Shown: positions 1-11,185, counted from the stretch's first letter. The stretch is 64,000 nucleotides of DNA from Agelas oroides (GCA_949130485.1 OX422184.1:2148117-2212116), one strand, 5' to 3'. The notes: generated from the sequence alone by a model not told the origin. A program made the numbers and translations.

Positions 1-179
1 CCGCACCTGCACTCAAGACTAAGAGTATGTGGTGTTACACTGTTGTTACACTGTTATAGTAGCAAAGGATTTATGGTTGATAACAACCCAAGTCTGAGGG
101 TGCAGGTTAAAGAGCTAGTTAAATAGGGAGTGAAAATTTAGAATAATTGTTAATACCAATGCACACTTTACTTATGCAG

Positions 180-617
180 CTCCTCTTCGAGTTTCGTTGG
201 GCATGTCACCGTTGGTCATGGTCCAGAGAGTACATGCTCCCCTCTCAACACGTCACCCCCCACCAAAATCAAACTTAGCTGCGGTAACTCAGAAGGTACC
301 AGAGGAGCAAGCTGCACAAGGAAGTAAAGAAGACGTCAACTCACCGGCTGCTGCCCGAACACGTGCCAACATGGTCAACTCTGAGTACGTCACTAGAATC
401 ACAACTCCGGTCAGACCTACCAAAACACCCCACATCCCTCTCCAGAGGGCGGTTCTTCTCTCAACAGCAAGGAGGACAGCTAGAGGGCCACTGACCAGCC
501 AGGGAGAGGAGGCTGTTGTGACTCCATTTCGGGGCGGGAGAAGAGAGGGAGAATTTCCATCTGATGAGACCATTCTACCAACAGCCCTGCATGAGAGGGC
601 AGCAAGTACACCTGAAG
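180..617 (+). CDS. Internal coding exon of an unrecognised basic protein (gene A)
   Basis: Open exon of about 146 residues, bounded by an acceptor (ttatgcag before 180) and a donor (GAAG|GTAGTG at 618). It enters with one base supplied by the previous exon, which lies outside the window, and leaves in phase 1. That phase fits the exon at 4386 exactly, giving ...STPEGLVES.... The residues are low-complexity, rich in Ser, Thr, Pro and Arg, with no recognisable domain. Open frame continues past 617 into the foldback element, but I treat that as read-through because the donor gives a phase-perfect join. No homology is recognised, so function is unknown. The Arg/Lys-rich end of the joined protein suggests a nuclear protein (inference). 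Confidence 0.6.
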
Positions 618-1671
618 GTAGTGAATCTATTTACAATTATACCAAGCCTGCTATCAGAGAGTCGGTAGACTCTCTATGTAGGGATGGCGCCGACGCGCAA
701 TATATGCAATACTTAAGCAAAAGCCATATAACTTCACCACAAACACGCTAAAAGCTTATTTAAGTGCCCAGGCCTCCTCTTTAAGTGCCTTTGTGATCAG
801 CAAGACTCATATAAGTGGCCAAAAGCCACGTGGAAGACAGCTAAACGCAAAAGTGTGCGGTCATGAAAGTGCCATTTTTCGTATTCTTCTTTCTTTCTTT
901 CTTTCTTGTTAAGACCACTATGTTCAACAACGATATCTCGCAAACGGTTTAAGTACTCACCGTCATTTTAGCACGAAACTGATGCTTATCCCAGCGCGGA
1001 GCTCTACGACCACTCAGCGTCTTCATAGATTCAAATTCACCCTGGTCAACAAAAGCCATTCACAACACTCTGAGGCTGCTGTCCGTTGCTTAGGACGCCA
1101 TTTTCTAATTTTGTACGCATGCGCACACGAAGTCTCGTTCCCAGACCAAAGACCACGGTCATTGGTCTGGAAGCGAGACTAGTACACAAGCGAAAGGGCC
1201 AGCGGGCAGTACGCGTGGCTGACACTGTCTTCCCCCCCCCCCCCCCCCCCCCCCCCGCGGCATTGGGCAAGGCTTATGAACACCACGTAGGTAAGGCGCT
1301 ACCTACTTGTAGCTGCACTAAAATAGCCTACTCACAGCTTTAGTGAACTGTAATACTAGGATGGTCAGTTGTCAGTATGATAGTTTTCTGTGCTGCAGCT
1401 GGTCAGTCGTCATGACAACTGAATCATGAAATTTGTTTCACAAAGTTTGGTAGGGAGAGTGGTTGGCCCTTCATCAGGTTCTAGCTGGCTATATTACACA
1501 TAATTATTACATGCCTGGAACCACTACTAAACTGTCAACGCCGTTTCAAAAGTTCTGGTGTTGCAGTTACACTTGAAATATTCTTCTTAGGCTTAGGTCT
1601 AACTGTAACTGAGATTAACATCAAAAAAGTACAGAAACAAGACTTAAAAAACATTAAAAATGTGAAAAGAT

Positions 1672-1760
1672 GTAGGGATGGCATGCCAAAAAGTATGCAA
1701 ACAAGGTAGGGATAATGCATGAAAGCAAAGGTCAACATATTGGCAAAGCCCCATCCCTAC
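1672..1760 (+). repeat. 89-bp palindrome-ended module, copy 1
   Basis: The module starts GTAGGGATGG and ends CCATCCCTAC, so it has 10-bp terminal inverted repeats. It resembles a tiny MITE that multiplied inside the foldback element. Near-identical copies follow at 2106, 2591 and 3206. A weak related stretch (attatccctaccttg) occurs near 7445. Confidence 0.75.
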
Positions 1761-2105
1761 ATCTTTTTCACACTACTGCAATGTTGCTAGATCATATTAG
1801 CCTCGTTCCTGAGCCAACATGTGGGAGAAGGAATGTGGCCTGGGGACGAGGTTAAAACCATGCCATGTACTTTAACGACACTATCATAAGTCTGCATGTC
1901 TACTCCAACTCACTGCTTAAGTTGTTGAAGAGGTTCCATATAACATAATGCTACCAAGAGGGTCATACTAGCCTCATTACCAGGCCATGTGGGAGGAGGA
2001 GGTGGCCTGAGAACGAGGCTACAGCCATGAACTGCCAGTAATAAAGGTTGTGAACTTGTATGTTTTAGGAAGACCCCCATGCACTAACTGTAGTGTGAAA
2101 AAAAT

Positions 2106-2193
2106 GTAGGGATGGGCTTTGCCAATATGTTGACCTTTGCTTTCATGCATTATCCCTACCTTGTTTGCATACTTTTTGGCATGCCATCCCTAC
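2106..2193 (-). repeat. 89-bp palindrome-ended module, copy 2 (inverted)
   Basis: Inverted copy of the module at 1672, in the central part of the foldback element. It keeps the GTAGGGATGG/CCATCCCTAC ends and the internal GGCATGCCA palindrome. Confidence 0.75.
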
Positions 2194-2590
2194 ATCTTTT
2201 CACATTTTTAATGTTTTTTAAGTCTTTATATAATTGGAGCACTGTTTATAAGTGTATACCGCACTTAACTGGTACATTTATCTATGGCCGCGTAGACTGT
2301 GACAAAGTCCACTTATGCTAGATAGGCTCTCTCTGTGCACATATCCCCCAAGGCCCCAACTTTTCATTGCTTTCATGTTTTAGTCCTGTAGGGTCTGCAA
2401 GAGCGCATAAGGCGGGCCGCACGTTCTTATGCACTCTTGGGTCTGCATTAGAGGGGTTCCACTATTTTTTATTATTATTTTTATTTATTTATTTATTTAT
2501 TTTTTGGGGGGGGGGGGGGGGGGGGGGGGGTCTGTATTAGAGGGGTTGCACTATATAAAGACTTAAAAAACATTAAAAATGTAAAAAAAT

Positions 2591-2679
2591 GTAGGGATGG
2601 CATGCCAAAAAGTATGCAAACAAGGTAGGGATAATGCATGAAAGCAAAGGTTAACATATTGGCAAAGCCCCATCCCTAC
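2591..2679 (+). repeat. 89-bp palindrome-ended module, copy 3
   Basis: Same orientation as copy 1. Like copy 1, it follows a cttaaaaaacattaaaaatg stretch, so the duplicated unit is larger than the module itself. Confidence 0.75.
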
Positions 2680-3205
2680 ATCTTTTTCACACTGCAGTTA
2701 GACAGCGTGCTTGAGAGCTGAATCTGTACCCATCCATGCAGTTAGCATGAGTACTTGAGTTTACACACTGATTACTATGACTAGTCTGCAGCCCACTCAA
2801 GCTCAGTGTCTAGGTTGTATCAGAAAGGGTGCCACTGTCACTACAAGTAGTATGATGGCAGTAAAGCTACTTAGTAGCTATCTGATAGGTACCTACGACG
2901 GCTACAAGACATAATGCTGGATCATACTAGCCTCGTTCCCAGGCCATGTGGGAGGAGGTAGGAAGTGGCCTGAGAACGAGGCTACAGCAGAAAGGTTGGT
3001 GAACTTGTAGCCTCGTTCCCAGTCCATGTGGGAGGAGCTAGGAAGTGGTCTGAGAACGAGAAACTTGTAGCCTCGTTCCCAGGCCATGTGGGAGGAGGTA
3101 GGAAGTGGCCTGAGAACGAGGCTACAGCCATGAAAGGTTGGGGTGTACTTGTGGTACGTTTTAGGAAGACTCCCATGCACTGTCTAACTGCAGTGTGAAA
3201 AAGAT

Positions 3206-3294
3206 GTAGGGATGGGGCTTTGCCAATATGTTGACCTTTGCTTTCATGCATTATCCCTACCTTGTTTGCATACTTTTTGGCATGCCATCCCTAC
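3206..3294 (-). repeat. 89-bp palindrome-ended module, copy 4 (inverted)
   Basis: This copy marks the inner end of the right arm of the foldback element and mirrors copy 1 of the left arm. Three TAGCCTCG-type mini-hairpins (about 2929, 3008 and 3068) precede it. Confidence 0.75.
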
Positions 3295-4385
3295 ATCTTT
3301 TTACATTTTTAATGTTTTTTAAGTCTTGTTTCTGTACTTTTTTGAGGTTAATCTCAGTTACAGTTAGACCTAAGCCTAAGAAGAATATTTCAAGTGTAAC
3401 CACAACACCAGAACTTGAAAAGGCGTTAACAGTTTAGTAGTAGTTGTAATAATTATGTGTAATATAGCCAGCTAGAACCTGATGAAGGGCCAACCGCTCT
3501 CCCTACCAAACTGTGTGAAACCAATTTCATGTTCAGTTGTCAGCACAGAAAACTATCATACTGACAACTGACCATCCTAGCTTTACAGTTCACTAAAGCT
3601 GTGAGTAGGCTATTTTTAGTGTAGCTACAAGTAGGTAGCGCCTTACCTACGTGGTGTTCATAAGCCTTGCCCAAAGCCGCGTGGGGAAAAGACCGTGCCA
3701 GCCATGCGTACTGCCCGCTGGCCATTTCGCCTGTGTACTAGTCTCGCTTCCAGACCAATGACTGTGGTCTTTGGTCTGGGAACGAGACTTCGTGTGCGCA
3801 TGCATACAAAATTATAAAATGGCGTCCTAAGCAACGGACAGCAGCCTCAGAGTGTTGTGAATGGCTTTTGTTGACTAGGGTGAATTTGAAGCTATGAAGA
3901 CGCTGAGTGGTTGGGAAGCTGCGCGCTGTGATGAGCATCAGTTTCGTGCTAAAATCAAGGTGAGTACTTGAGCCGTTTTCGAGTTATCGTTGTTTGACAA
4001 GTGGTCTGAACAAAGAAAGAAAGAAGAATACGAAAAATGGCACTTTTGCTACCGCACACTTTTGTGTTTAGCTGTCTTCCGCGTGGCTTTTGGCCACTTG
4101 TATGAGTCTTGCTGATCACAAAGGCACTCAAAGAGGAAGCCTGGGCGCTTAAATGAGCTTTTAGCGTGTTTGTGGTGAAGTTATATGGCTTTTGCTTAAG
4201 TATTGCATATATTGCGCGTCGGCGCCATCCCTACATAGAGAGTCTACCGACTCTCTGATATGTGCAACACTGTGACCAGACTGTCAGACTCCCAACTACG
4301 ACATGTTGGAGGGGTGAAAATCCTGAACTGTCTATATAGACGTATCCACAAGTCATTTTGATGCATTACTGCTGACTTCTCACAG

Positions 4386-4560
4386 GCCTTGTGGAGTCCA
4401 TCTCATTCAACGTGAGCTCCCTGGTACCTCCCTCTCCCATTCCTGCCAACACCACGGTTGAGAGCTATAGCAGGAGAACTCGTTCCCAGACCAGGAAGAA
4501 GAAACAGGAGAAAGAGACCGGGCCTGCTGTTGACATTTTGATGCTACCACCAGAAGCTGA
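4386..4560 (+). CDS. Gene A, penultimate coding exon (basic region)
   Basis: Acceptor ctcacag before 4386 and donor GA|GTAAGT at 4561. It enters in phase 1 from the exon ending at 617 and leaves in phase 2. It encodes a Pro/Ser stretch, then a strongly basic patch (SYSRRTRSQTRKKKQEKE) and VDILMLPPEAE. The basic patch looks like a nuclear localisation or nucleic-acid-binding segment (inference). A short stretch, ctcgttcccagacca (4479-4493), happens to match the ends of a MITE family in this window, but the reading frame and both splice sites are intact. Confidence 0.6.
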
Positions 4561-4958
4561 GTAAGTACCTCTCTTCTCTCTCTCTCCCTTTCTCTCTTTC
4601 CTCTCTCCCTACTTTTCCCCACTCTCTCTCTCCCCGTTCCCTCTTCTAACCCTTTCTCCTTCCTAATCCTGCCCAAGTATTTGCTGGGAATACTTTACAG
4701 TGGATGTTTTTTAGCCATGTGGAATTTCACAAAAACTAAGCAAGTAGCCACAAGTAACTAATCTTTAACAAAACAGTAAACTTACTTGTTCACCATGCAA
4801 TTTCATTCTCTCTACCTGTGACAGTTACCACGATATACTTTGGCAGGCTCCTTTCTTTCAGTTTTTGGTTCACATGACAGAGAGTTTGGGAATGAGACCA
4901 ATCAAACACTCTTAGCCTTGAAATGTTTTTATTAAGAATATATATATTTTTTTTGCAG

Positions 4959-4998
4959 GCCAAGAAAACTGGATAAATGGAAAGTCACTGTTAAGTGA
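4959..4998 (+). CDS. Gene A, last coding exon
   Basis: The acceptor is a T-rich tract plus tttgcag before 4959. The exon completes the split GAG codon and encodes PRKLDKWKVTVK, then TGA at 4996-4998. Agreement of phases across 617/4386/4560/4959 is the main evidence that this is the true 3' end of the coding sequence. I do not recognise the family. Confidence 0.6.
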
Positions 4999-5128
4999 GA
5001 ACATGTGGACCAAGTTTCATTAATAAGCAGTATATACATAGCCTTTTTTTTCAGTTGTGACTTCTTTTACAACTTTTTGCACCCAATGTTTTTTTGTTTG
5101 AACAGTTGTATTCATTTATAGCACTTAA

Positions 5129-5722
5129 GGTTACGATGAACAAGCTGTGCGCGCGCTTATTTATAATTATATTCATGACATATACCCGCAAGTCCGAATG
5201 CATTCCTACCGTTACTGTCAATTTTAGCGAACTACTTCTATTTTCTGCGGAAGATAACAGCTCAACGGCCTTCCGTACTAAATTTTCGAGGTCGACTCGT
5301 CAAGTTTTGCCAAAAAAGTTCTGGACAAACCGTCAGAAAATGGCTTTTTCGGTCGTGGTTTACGAAGACTGCTACTCAAAATTTTATGTAGCGCCTACAT
5401 TTCGAGTGCTGCTTGAAAATTGCCATCGACTCGACCTAGATACTTGTGCTAGGAGACTAGTAACCGAAAACAGTGAGTTTGAGGGCCGTCAGTAAGCAGA
5501 TATTTGACGCAAGAGAGTTTATGTGAAGGCTTTGTTCTGGATGGTGTGGATTATAAGCTGCTAGAGCTGTTATGACCAAAAGAGCATTGTGTATAGCCTG
5601 GTCTTCGGTATCTCCATAGGCTTTTGAAGCGCTAAAATACCTCCAAGCGCTCTAGAGTTATAACGCTGACATTCAAGCGCATTTATTGAATTCTGAGATA
5701 GGACAGGTTGTTCATCGTAACC
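5129..5722. mobile_element. 594-bp MITE flanked by TTAA duplications (piggyBac-like target)
   Basis: Inverted ends GGTTACGATGAACAA and TTGTTCATCGTAACC are flanked on both sides by TTAA (5125-5128 and 5723-5726). TTAA is the hallmark target of piggyBac and also of Kolobok elements. A 133-residue open frame (5094-5495) starts outside the left end and runs into the element, so it is unlikely to be a host gene. No transposase DDD domain is visible. Assignment to a superfamily needs comparison with an autonomous partner. Confidence 0.8.
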
Positions 5723-5726
5723 TTAA

Positions 5727-7603
5727 CACCTACTATAACAGTTAACTTATGATGCTAAGAATTGCCCTGCACAGAGGTCTGATTTGGGGGTATAAATTTA
5801 TCCACACCTTGCAAATGACTTCGGTCTATGCTGCTTGCAGCCACTACACATACAAGGTCTTACACCAGTGTGACATCAGTTGCTAAGTTGCTCAGTAGCA
5901 AGACACATTGAATACCATACACCCCCCCCCCCCCCCCCTCTTCTCCCCCCAAAGCCATTCATCATCTTTGCTAACTCTCATATTCTAGTCTTTGATGTGA
6001 TCATTGTCAGACCTCTTTGGCCACAACATAACAACCCCAATATTCAATAGTGACAGAATATATTAGTAGCCTTGTTTGTGGGCATCCCCACTTAGTACTT
6101 TCACTTGTGTGGATACCTGGTGGAGCTGTTGGACAGATCACTGTGGTTTGTCTTGGAGCGGGGACACTACGGAGCGGGTTACTTCATGGATTTCTAATTG
6201 ATTTTGTGGCAATACAATTATCGAATATTGGCCAAGATAAACCACAAAGTAGGTTAGGGGAGATAGGAATCTCGCCCGCTTTTCGCGTGAGATTCTGGCT
6301 ACGCAAGACTAATACTGTAATAGAAAGCGGGTAATTTGGGTTCATATTTGCCATTGCCAATTGCACCTCCAGCCGCAGTGACTGCCAGTGGGTAAGTTGC
6401 TGACGCCATGTGATTCTTCTTGTCCCAGTGTACTATCGTCACATAATTGTGTCGTATTGTTGCAAAATTTGCAAATATGTAGCGATGAGCCGTCGCAGAA
6501 GTTTGTGAGAGCAAAGCAGTTCTTTTTTGCACTGCAGGCCCTTTTCTATCATATAACGATGACAAAACCGTATCTACCCGGGGATTTCACACCAGGGGCG
6601 GAGTTCCGTCCTGGTGCAGCTTTACAGCAAGTCAGGGGGGGGGGGGGGGGGGGGAGAGATACAGGATGTATTACAGGGAGATAATAATTATGGTGCGTAG
6701 CTACCAACTTAGTTGGTGGCAGTGGAGCTATCATAGATACGCAGGTATCCGATCGACCAAGCTACAAAGTCTAGAAGTGCACAGTAAGACAGCTAGTCTG
6801 GCCATTGCCAAGCCGTAGGCTTGACCTTTGAGCAGCCGGATTTTGGGTAATGGTTAGGGTTGGGCATGCAGCTACATGTTCACAGCACCCTTGGTCCATC
6901 ATGATCAAGTATGGGTGGATTGGGTCTACCTCTTTGACACTCTCAGTGCTGATCGTTTTTGATTTTAAATGAAGTAGATCAGTGCTGAGGAATGCGAGGA
7001 ATGGAGACCAGTTGAAGCCAGGCCAGTCCAGAGTTAACCCTAGACAGTCTCGCATGGCCAAGAGTGACCACTGCCTAACATGCAATTGTTTTTTTTTCTT
7101 CGTAGTCATGCTAAATCACTGGGGTTTTTTTATCATAGCTTTACCACGTGATTAGTGGCTGCATGAGACTAGACATGCACCAGATGCTTCAAACGGGTTA
7201 ATAGGTCTGCGGTCCAGCAAGGTATTCAGCTACTATAGTACATTCTTGGCTAAGTCAGCTTCCATATACTTAGTGAGAAGTTAGTGAAGTTGACTCAATC
7301 ATCAACTCCATGCACTGCCAGCACTACATTCTTGAAATTAGCATGGGAAGCTAGTCACACAACTGTACAGGAAATGCATGCATTCCGATCACAATCTGTG
7401 GGAAGATTGTAGCTAGATATGAGGCTTGTATGTTTATCTTTTGATTATCCCTACCTTGCCACACATTTGCATGCCATTAATAATGCTTTTTAGGTTGTAC
7501 CTGCATGTCAGGAAGTTGCTGGGGTTAAAACTATACATACTCCCTATAAACACAATAATGATTATTGTACATTTGGTGAGTGGTTCATGCATTTACTCTA
7601 TAG
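5727..7603. other. Intergenic stretch, no gene recognised
   Basis: It contains a poly-C run near 5921, a poly-G run near 6637 and several short open frames with no recognisable domain or matched splice sites. The last part is probably the upstream intron or 5' region of the receptor-like gene, because its start codon follows an acceptor (ctctatag). Confidence 0.4.
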
Positions 7604-7604
7604 G

Positions 7605-8018
7605 ATGGCATCCTGGTACAAAGTCTTTCTTCTGATTGTGCTCTTACACCTGCTGCACAAGGCCACAGCAGATTGTAACAGTGAAGGCAAAAGCTGTGAT
7701 CAGTGCTACCAAACACTTGCATCATTTCTTGTGAACACAAGCGACAACTTGTACCAGCTCCAGAGAGCATTCTTTCCTCCCAAAAAAACACCTTCTGTTT
7801 TTGTGGCAGTGACATATAACTACAGCAACCCTAACATCTCAAACCAAATATGGTTCTGGAGTGCTGGAATATTCTACTTCTACCAACCACTGCGAGTGTT
7901 TCAGTTCACCTCCCTGTTCTTTGGAAATCCAAACTGGCGAAGAAACAACGTAACTCTTACCCTGCCAGCAGACTGTGCAGATGCCCCTTATGAATTTATG
8001 GAGTTACTCACTCAGCTG
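7605..8018 (+). CDS. Seven-transmembrane receptor-like protein, copy 1, exon 1 (ectodomain)
   Basis: ATG at 7605 lies two bases after an acceptor (ctctatag), so a 5' non-coding exon is likely upstream. The 138 codons give a signal peptide (about residues 1-23, ending near ATA|DC) and an extracellular domain. The domain has a Cys cluster (DCNSEGKSCDQC), a fourth Cys in ADCADAP and several N-glycosylation sequons (for example NNVT). The exon ends at LLTQL|GTAAGT in phase 0. A near-identical exon occurs at 19719. The domain family is not recognised; it may be lineage-specific. Confidence 0.85.
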
Positions 8019-8105
8019 GTAAGTACATGTTTTACCACACCTGAAAGCATGGGAACTGTGTGCTCTGATATATTGACTTTCATTGCCTGTATTATAGATA
8101 CCGTA

Positions 8106-8485
8106 TAGCCGGAAATATTCAGGCGGTCTTTAATTTTAAAAATATTGGCGGAATTTAAATTTGGTGGTGGTGCCCCGCATCATATTACGTCATCATAACT
8201 GCGCACGCACACGCACACGCAGTTATCAGGGAGCATTGCCGTCCTCTCACTTGAGGTACTTGAACGATGCCGTGAGTTCGCAAATTTAAAAGAAATATAA
8301 CTGGCAGCGTGCGAGCTAGCTATATCGTGTAGAGGGGCGCCAGGCGGGGCCAAGAGCACTACTGCATGCATTACATCATTATGCAAAAATGATATTGGCG
8401 GATTTAATTTGGCAGATTTTAATTTAGCAGTTTCAACCCCGACCGCAAACCGCCAAATTTAATTCCCCGTCAAATTATCCGGCTA
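8106..8485. mobile_element. 380-bp MITE in intron 1 of receptor-like copy 1
   Basis: Ends TAGCCGGAAATATT and AATTATCCGGCTA are inverted repeats flanked by TA (8104-8105 and 8486-8487), suggesting a Tc1/mariner-type target. Paired inner segments (ggcggaatttaaatttgg and ccgccaaatttaatt) extend the hairpin. The equivalent intron of the second gene copy (20133-20427) lacks it, so insertion followed the duplication. Confidence 0.75.
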
Positions 8486-8533
8486 TAAGGTAACTGATTT
8501 TTTGTTGTTGTTTTAATTCATTGTACTCTGCAG

Positions 8534-9861
8534 CTCAAGCTTTATGCCAAGTGGCAGATTCCCAACCCTCGCATTAATGATGGTTACATTGCTGTGGCCG
8601 CCAAATTGGACACTCTTCATGATGATCTCCGCCATGACCCGTTTCTCAATGCCAACATTCCAGACTTGCTTTACGTCTTCCAGTTCTTATTCCCAGCTCT
8701 TGTTTGTCTTCTGGCTGTATTGTATGTCAGATGTTCTTATGAGTCCATAATGACGCATGTTAAGAAGCAGGTTAAACATGACAACTGGGCAACGACAACT
8801 GCCTATGCTTTCATGTGCTGCACCTTTTTAATATTTGTCGTTGCATTGGATGCAGTTGCAGTTGGTTTTCGAGACCACCATGTTATGCCTACTTCAGAAT
8901 TCTATACTAGTGCTGACGACAATCTCCTCTACCAGTATCCTCTAATGCTTGTTGTATTGGATGTCCTCACTATTTTCTACATTGTGATTGTCGCTATAAT
9001 AGTGGGGTGTATGTACAAAAAAAAAAATTTCAAACTGCAGATGACGCTAAGAAAACAGCATTGTACCTCTTTCTGATCCTATTTGGAATAGCTCCCCTGC
9101 TTTGTCTTGCGTCACATGTTCATTACATAGCTATTGCTTGGATTACAGACCCTGTTTATTCTGGTGCTATTGGAATCTACTATGGGATAGTAATCTTTAT
9201 GCAGTTTTTTCTGCTAAAGCAAGCCTACGCCAACAATTGTCGTAAGCAGATGGTTTGTCAGATGTGTTCAACTTGGCTTGCTATCAATGGCTTCCAGGTG
9301 CTGATAACAGTCTTTTTTGTTTATATTCCCATCAAACACTCCATTGAGAACACGCCCACTTTTCTGTACGCATTTATAAGTGGCAGCGGTGTACTGCTTC
9401 TTCTCTTGATTGCATACAAAGTTATCCATGATCCAAGAGGCACACTTTCGATTAGTGGCACAATACAAAATGTATTTCACAAAATAAAGGACAAAGACGT
9501 TTGTGATATGGGTAACAAAGCCTGGAAAAAGCTTGATGAAGAAGAGAAACTTGCTGAACTCATGTATCGCCATTTTGGTATTGAAGAAATGTGTCCACCA
9601 CAACCTGAAAGAGAACCTAGCCCACCACAAAGAGAAATTGCTAGTGCAGCAAGTAACTTGATACCAGAATTACGTCTATCACAAGAAGAAGAAACTGGAG
9701 AAAAGGCAGCAAGTGGTTCAAGTGCAGATGCAACCTCAAAAGTAAAAACAAAGCAGAAATCATCAGCAGCTGAAGCAAGACAAAAAATGACAGGTTCTGG
9801 AGGGAGCCCAAAACCCAAAGAATTCACTGAGACGTCACCTCTTCTCAATAAGAAGGAATAG
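8534..9861 (+). CDS. Seven-transmembrane receptor-like protein, copy 1, exon 2 (membrane core and tail), one frameshift
   Basis: Acceptor ctctgcag before 8534, phase 0. It encodes a short linker, seven hydrophobic segments and a cytoplasmic tail. The frame breaks at an 11-A run (9016-9026): upstream frame ends at 9076, downstream frame runs to TAA at 9861. One extra A would restore a continuous protein of about 580 residues that aligns throughout with copy 2, so a homopolymer error or a recent lesion is likely. The tail is about 90 residues longer than in copy 2: Pro/Glu/Ser/Lys-rich, ending TETSPLLNKKE, which contains an ExxxLL-type acidic dileucine sorting motif. Seven passes plus a signal peptide suggest a plasma-membrane receptor, but no GPCR class motif (DRY, NPxxY) is evident. 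Confidence 0.8.
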
Positions 9862-10604
9862 CTAACATGCATGATAATTACAATAATTGCAGCTCATAGT
9901 ATTAAGTAACTATCCTATCTACATAAGTTACAACTACTGTTCTATCTGGACGGATATAGCTACTTAGGTGCTGGAATTGTATGTTAATCTTTTTAGCTCT
10001 GTCATTGGTTATTGTACACGTTTTGCAAGCCCAAAGATGATTTTAACCATGCCATATTGAGTGGTTTCCTAAAGTAGCTTACCTAACAAAATTAAGTTCA
10101 CATTACACAAAATCTTGATGTGTAGCTTCCTATTTGGCCACTCCTACATTTCACTCCCTAATGCTACAACTCATCAGTAGCCCAGGCCAGTTCCCAGGCT
10201 CCCCCACTTCAGGATGCCAAATTTGAAGTTGTGTGGGCAGGGAGAACCTGGCATGAGCTATCCCAAGGTACTTTTCAAAGCTCTAACCCTATTGGTCGAT
10301 ATATTATACACCACTATATGCACATATGCGACATCCCCCCTAATTTAACCCTAATTAAACCTAACTTATCGCTAATAAACCGTAACCTAACCAATCAGAC
10401 TCGAGCTTTGAAACGCATGCGCACTGGTCTTTTCTCACGTGAGTAGACGTAGTCAGAAAGGGGCCAGAATTTTCGGCGCAGCAAGGTTACGTTCTACACG
10501 CTGACTTTAAAAGTACGGATTTACTTAACTTTACTGCAGTGACGTCTGCATTCAGCTTTCAGTGAGTATCAAGGAAAAAAGCAGACTACACTACAGAATG
10601 TAGA
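9862..10604. other. Intergenic stretch downstream of receptor-like copy 1
   Basis: No gene recognised. It includes the 3' flank of copy 1 and one short MITE at 10272-10413. Confidence 0.4.
10272..10413. mobile_element. About 140-bp MITE with ends TTTTCAAAGCTCTAA / GAGCTTTGAAA
   Basis: The ends are imperfect inverted repeats and the interior is AT-rich with ...CCTATTGGTC and ...AACCAATCAGA paired. A second copy lies at 53471-53584. No clear target duplication is visible. Confidence 0.6.
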
Positions 10605-10612
10605 CTGCACCG

Positions 10613-11177
10613 TAGCCTCGTTCCCAGGCCCTGCTCGTTCGTCGCTTACAGTACGAAATTCGCGCAGAGGGCCTGGGCTCGTTCATCACGTGATGTGTGC
10701 CGCAGCTTACGTCACGTCCATTCTACTGGAATCAATGATGTCATAGATGAGCTAGCGCCCAGTTTAGCGTTGAAAGAGGCCCACAGAGATCACAGTAATG
10801 GTTCGTGTGCGAGCTTACGTAAGTGCTAAAAGTCTCGGCAGCGAAAGAGCACAAGCTGTCATGTTTAGCTGGATAGTAGACGTCTATATTCAGATACCTT
10901 GCTACATCGTGTTACTAGGTCGACCCTGGATTTCGGCTCCTCGTCTTCTTCAGCTCGAGTTTACTATTGTAGTCTATCGTACGCGCGTGACCTGTTTCAG
11001 GTTCTTCCAACTCCATTTGTGGTTATCTCTACAACCAATGCTGCAACACGGCGCGGCCATATCTGGTGTGACGTAAAATTACGGCTGCGGCACACATCAC
11101 GTGATGAACGAGCCCAGGCCCTCTGCGCGAATTTCGTACTGCAAGCGACGAACGCGCAGGGCCTGGGAACGAGGCTA
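10613..11177. mobile_element. 565-bp foldback MITE, TAGCCTCG family, with 8-bp target duplication
   Basis: It starts TAGCCTCGTTCCCAGGCC and ends GGCCTGGGAACGAGGCTA. Long inner arms pair (for example cgcgcagagggcctggg; catcacgtgatg). CTGCACCG repeats directly at 10605-10612 and 11178-11185. A decayed relative is at 35289-35570 and many shorter members occur across the window. It has no coding capacity. Confidence 0.85.
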
Positions 11178-11185
11178 CTGCACCG

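Larger units (their letters stand above)
655..4257. mobile_element. 3.6-kb foldback element with about 1.1-kb inverted arms, inside a gene A intron
   Basis: The two ends are long inverted copies of each other. They share the terminal palindrome AGAGAGTC-GGTA-GACTCTCT, then tgtagggatggcgccgacg, and pair inward to about 1790 on the left and 3190 on the right. An AT dinucleotide flanks both sides (653-654 and 4258-4259). The 1.4-kb centre holds four 89-bp modules in alternating orientation, several TAGCCTCG-type hairpins and a poly-G tract. No transposase is visible, so the element is non-autonomous. End fragments of the same family recur at 19432-19500 and 40735-40930. It lies wholly between two exons that still join in phase, so gene A may remain functional. 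Confidence 0.85.

Noticed and set aside
289-573. 94-codon frame on the minus strand over gene A exon
   Set aside because: It is the shadow of the plus-strand exon, which has phase-matched splice sites.
4479-4493. MITE-end-like sequence within a coding exon of gene A
   Set aside because: Only 15 bases match, there is no paired end, and frame and splice sites are intact; probably coincidence.
5094-5495. 133-codon open frame as a host gene
   Set aside because: It starts outside and runs into the TTAA-flanked MITE, with no domain.
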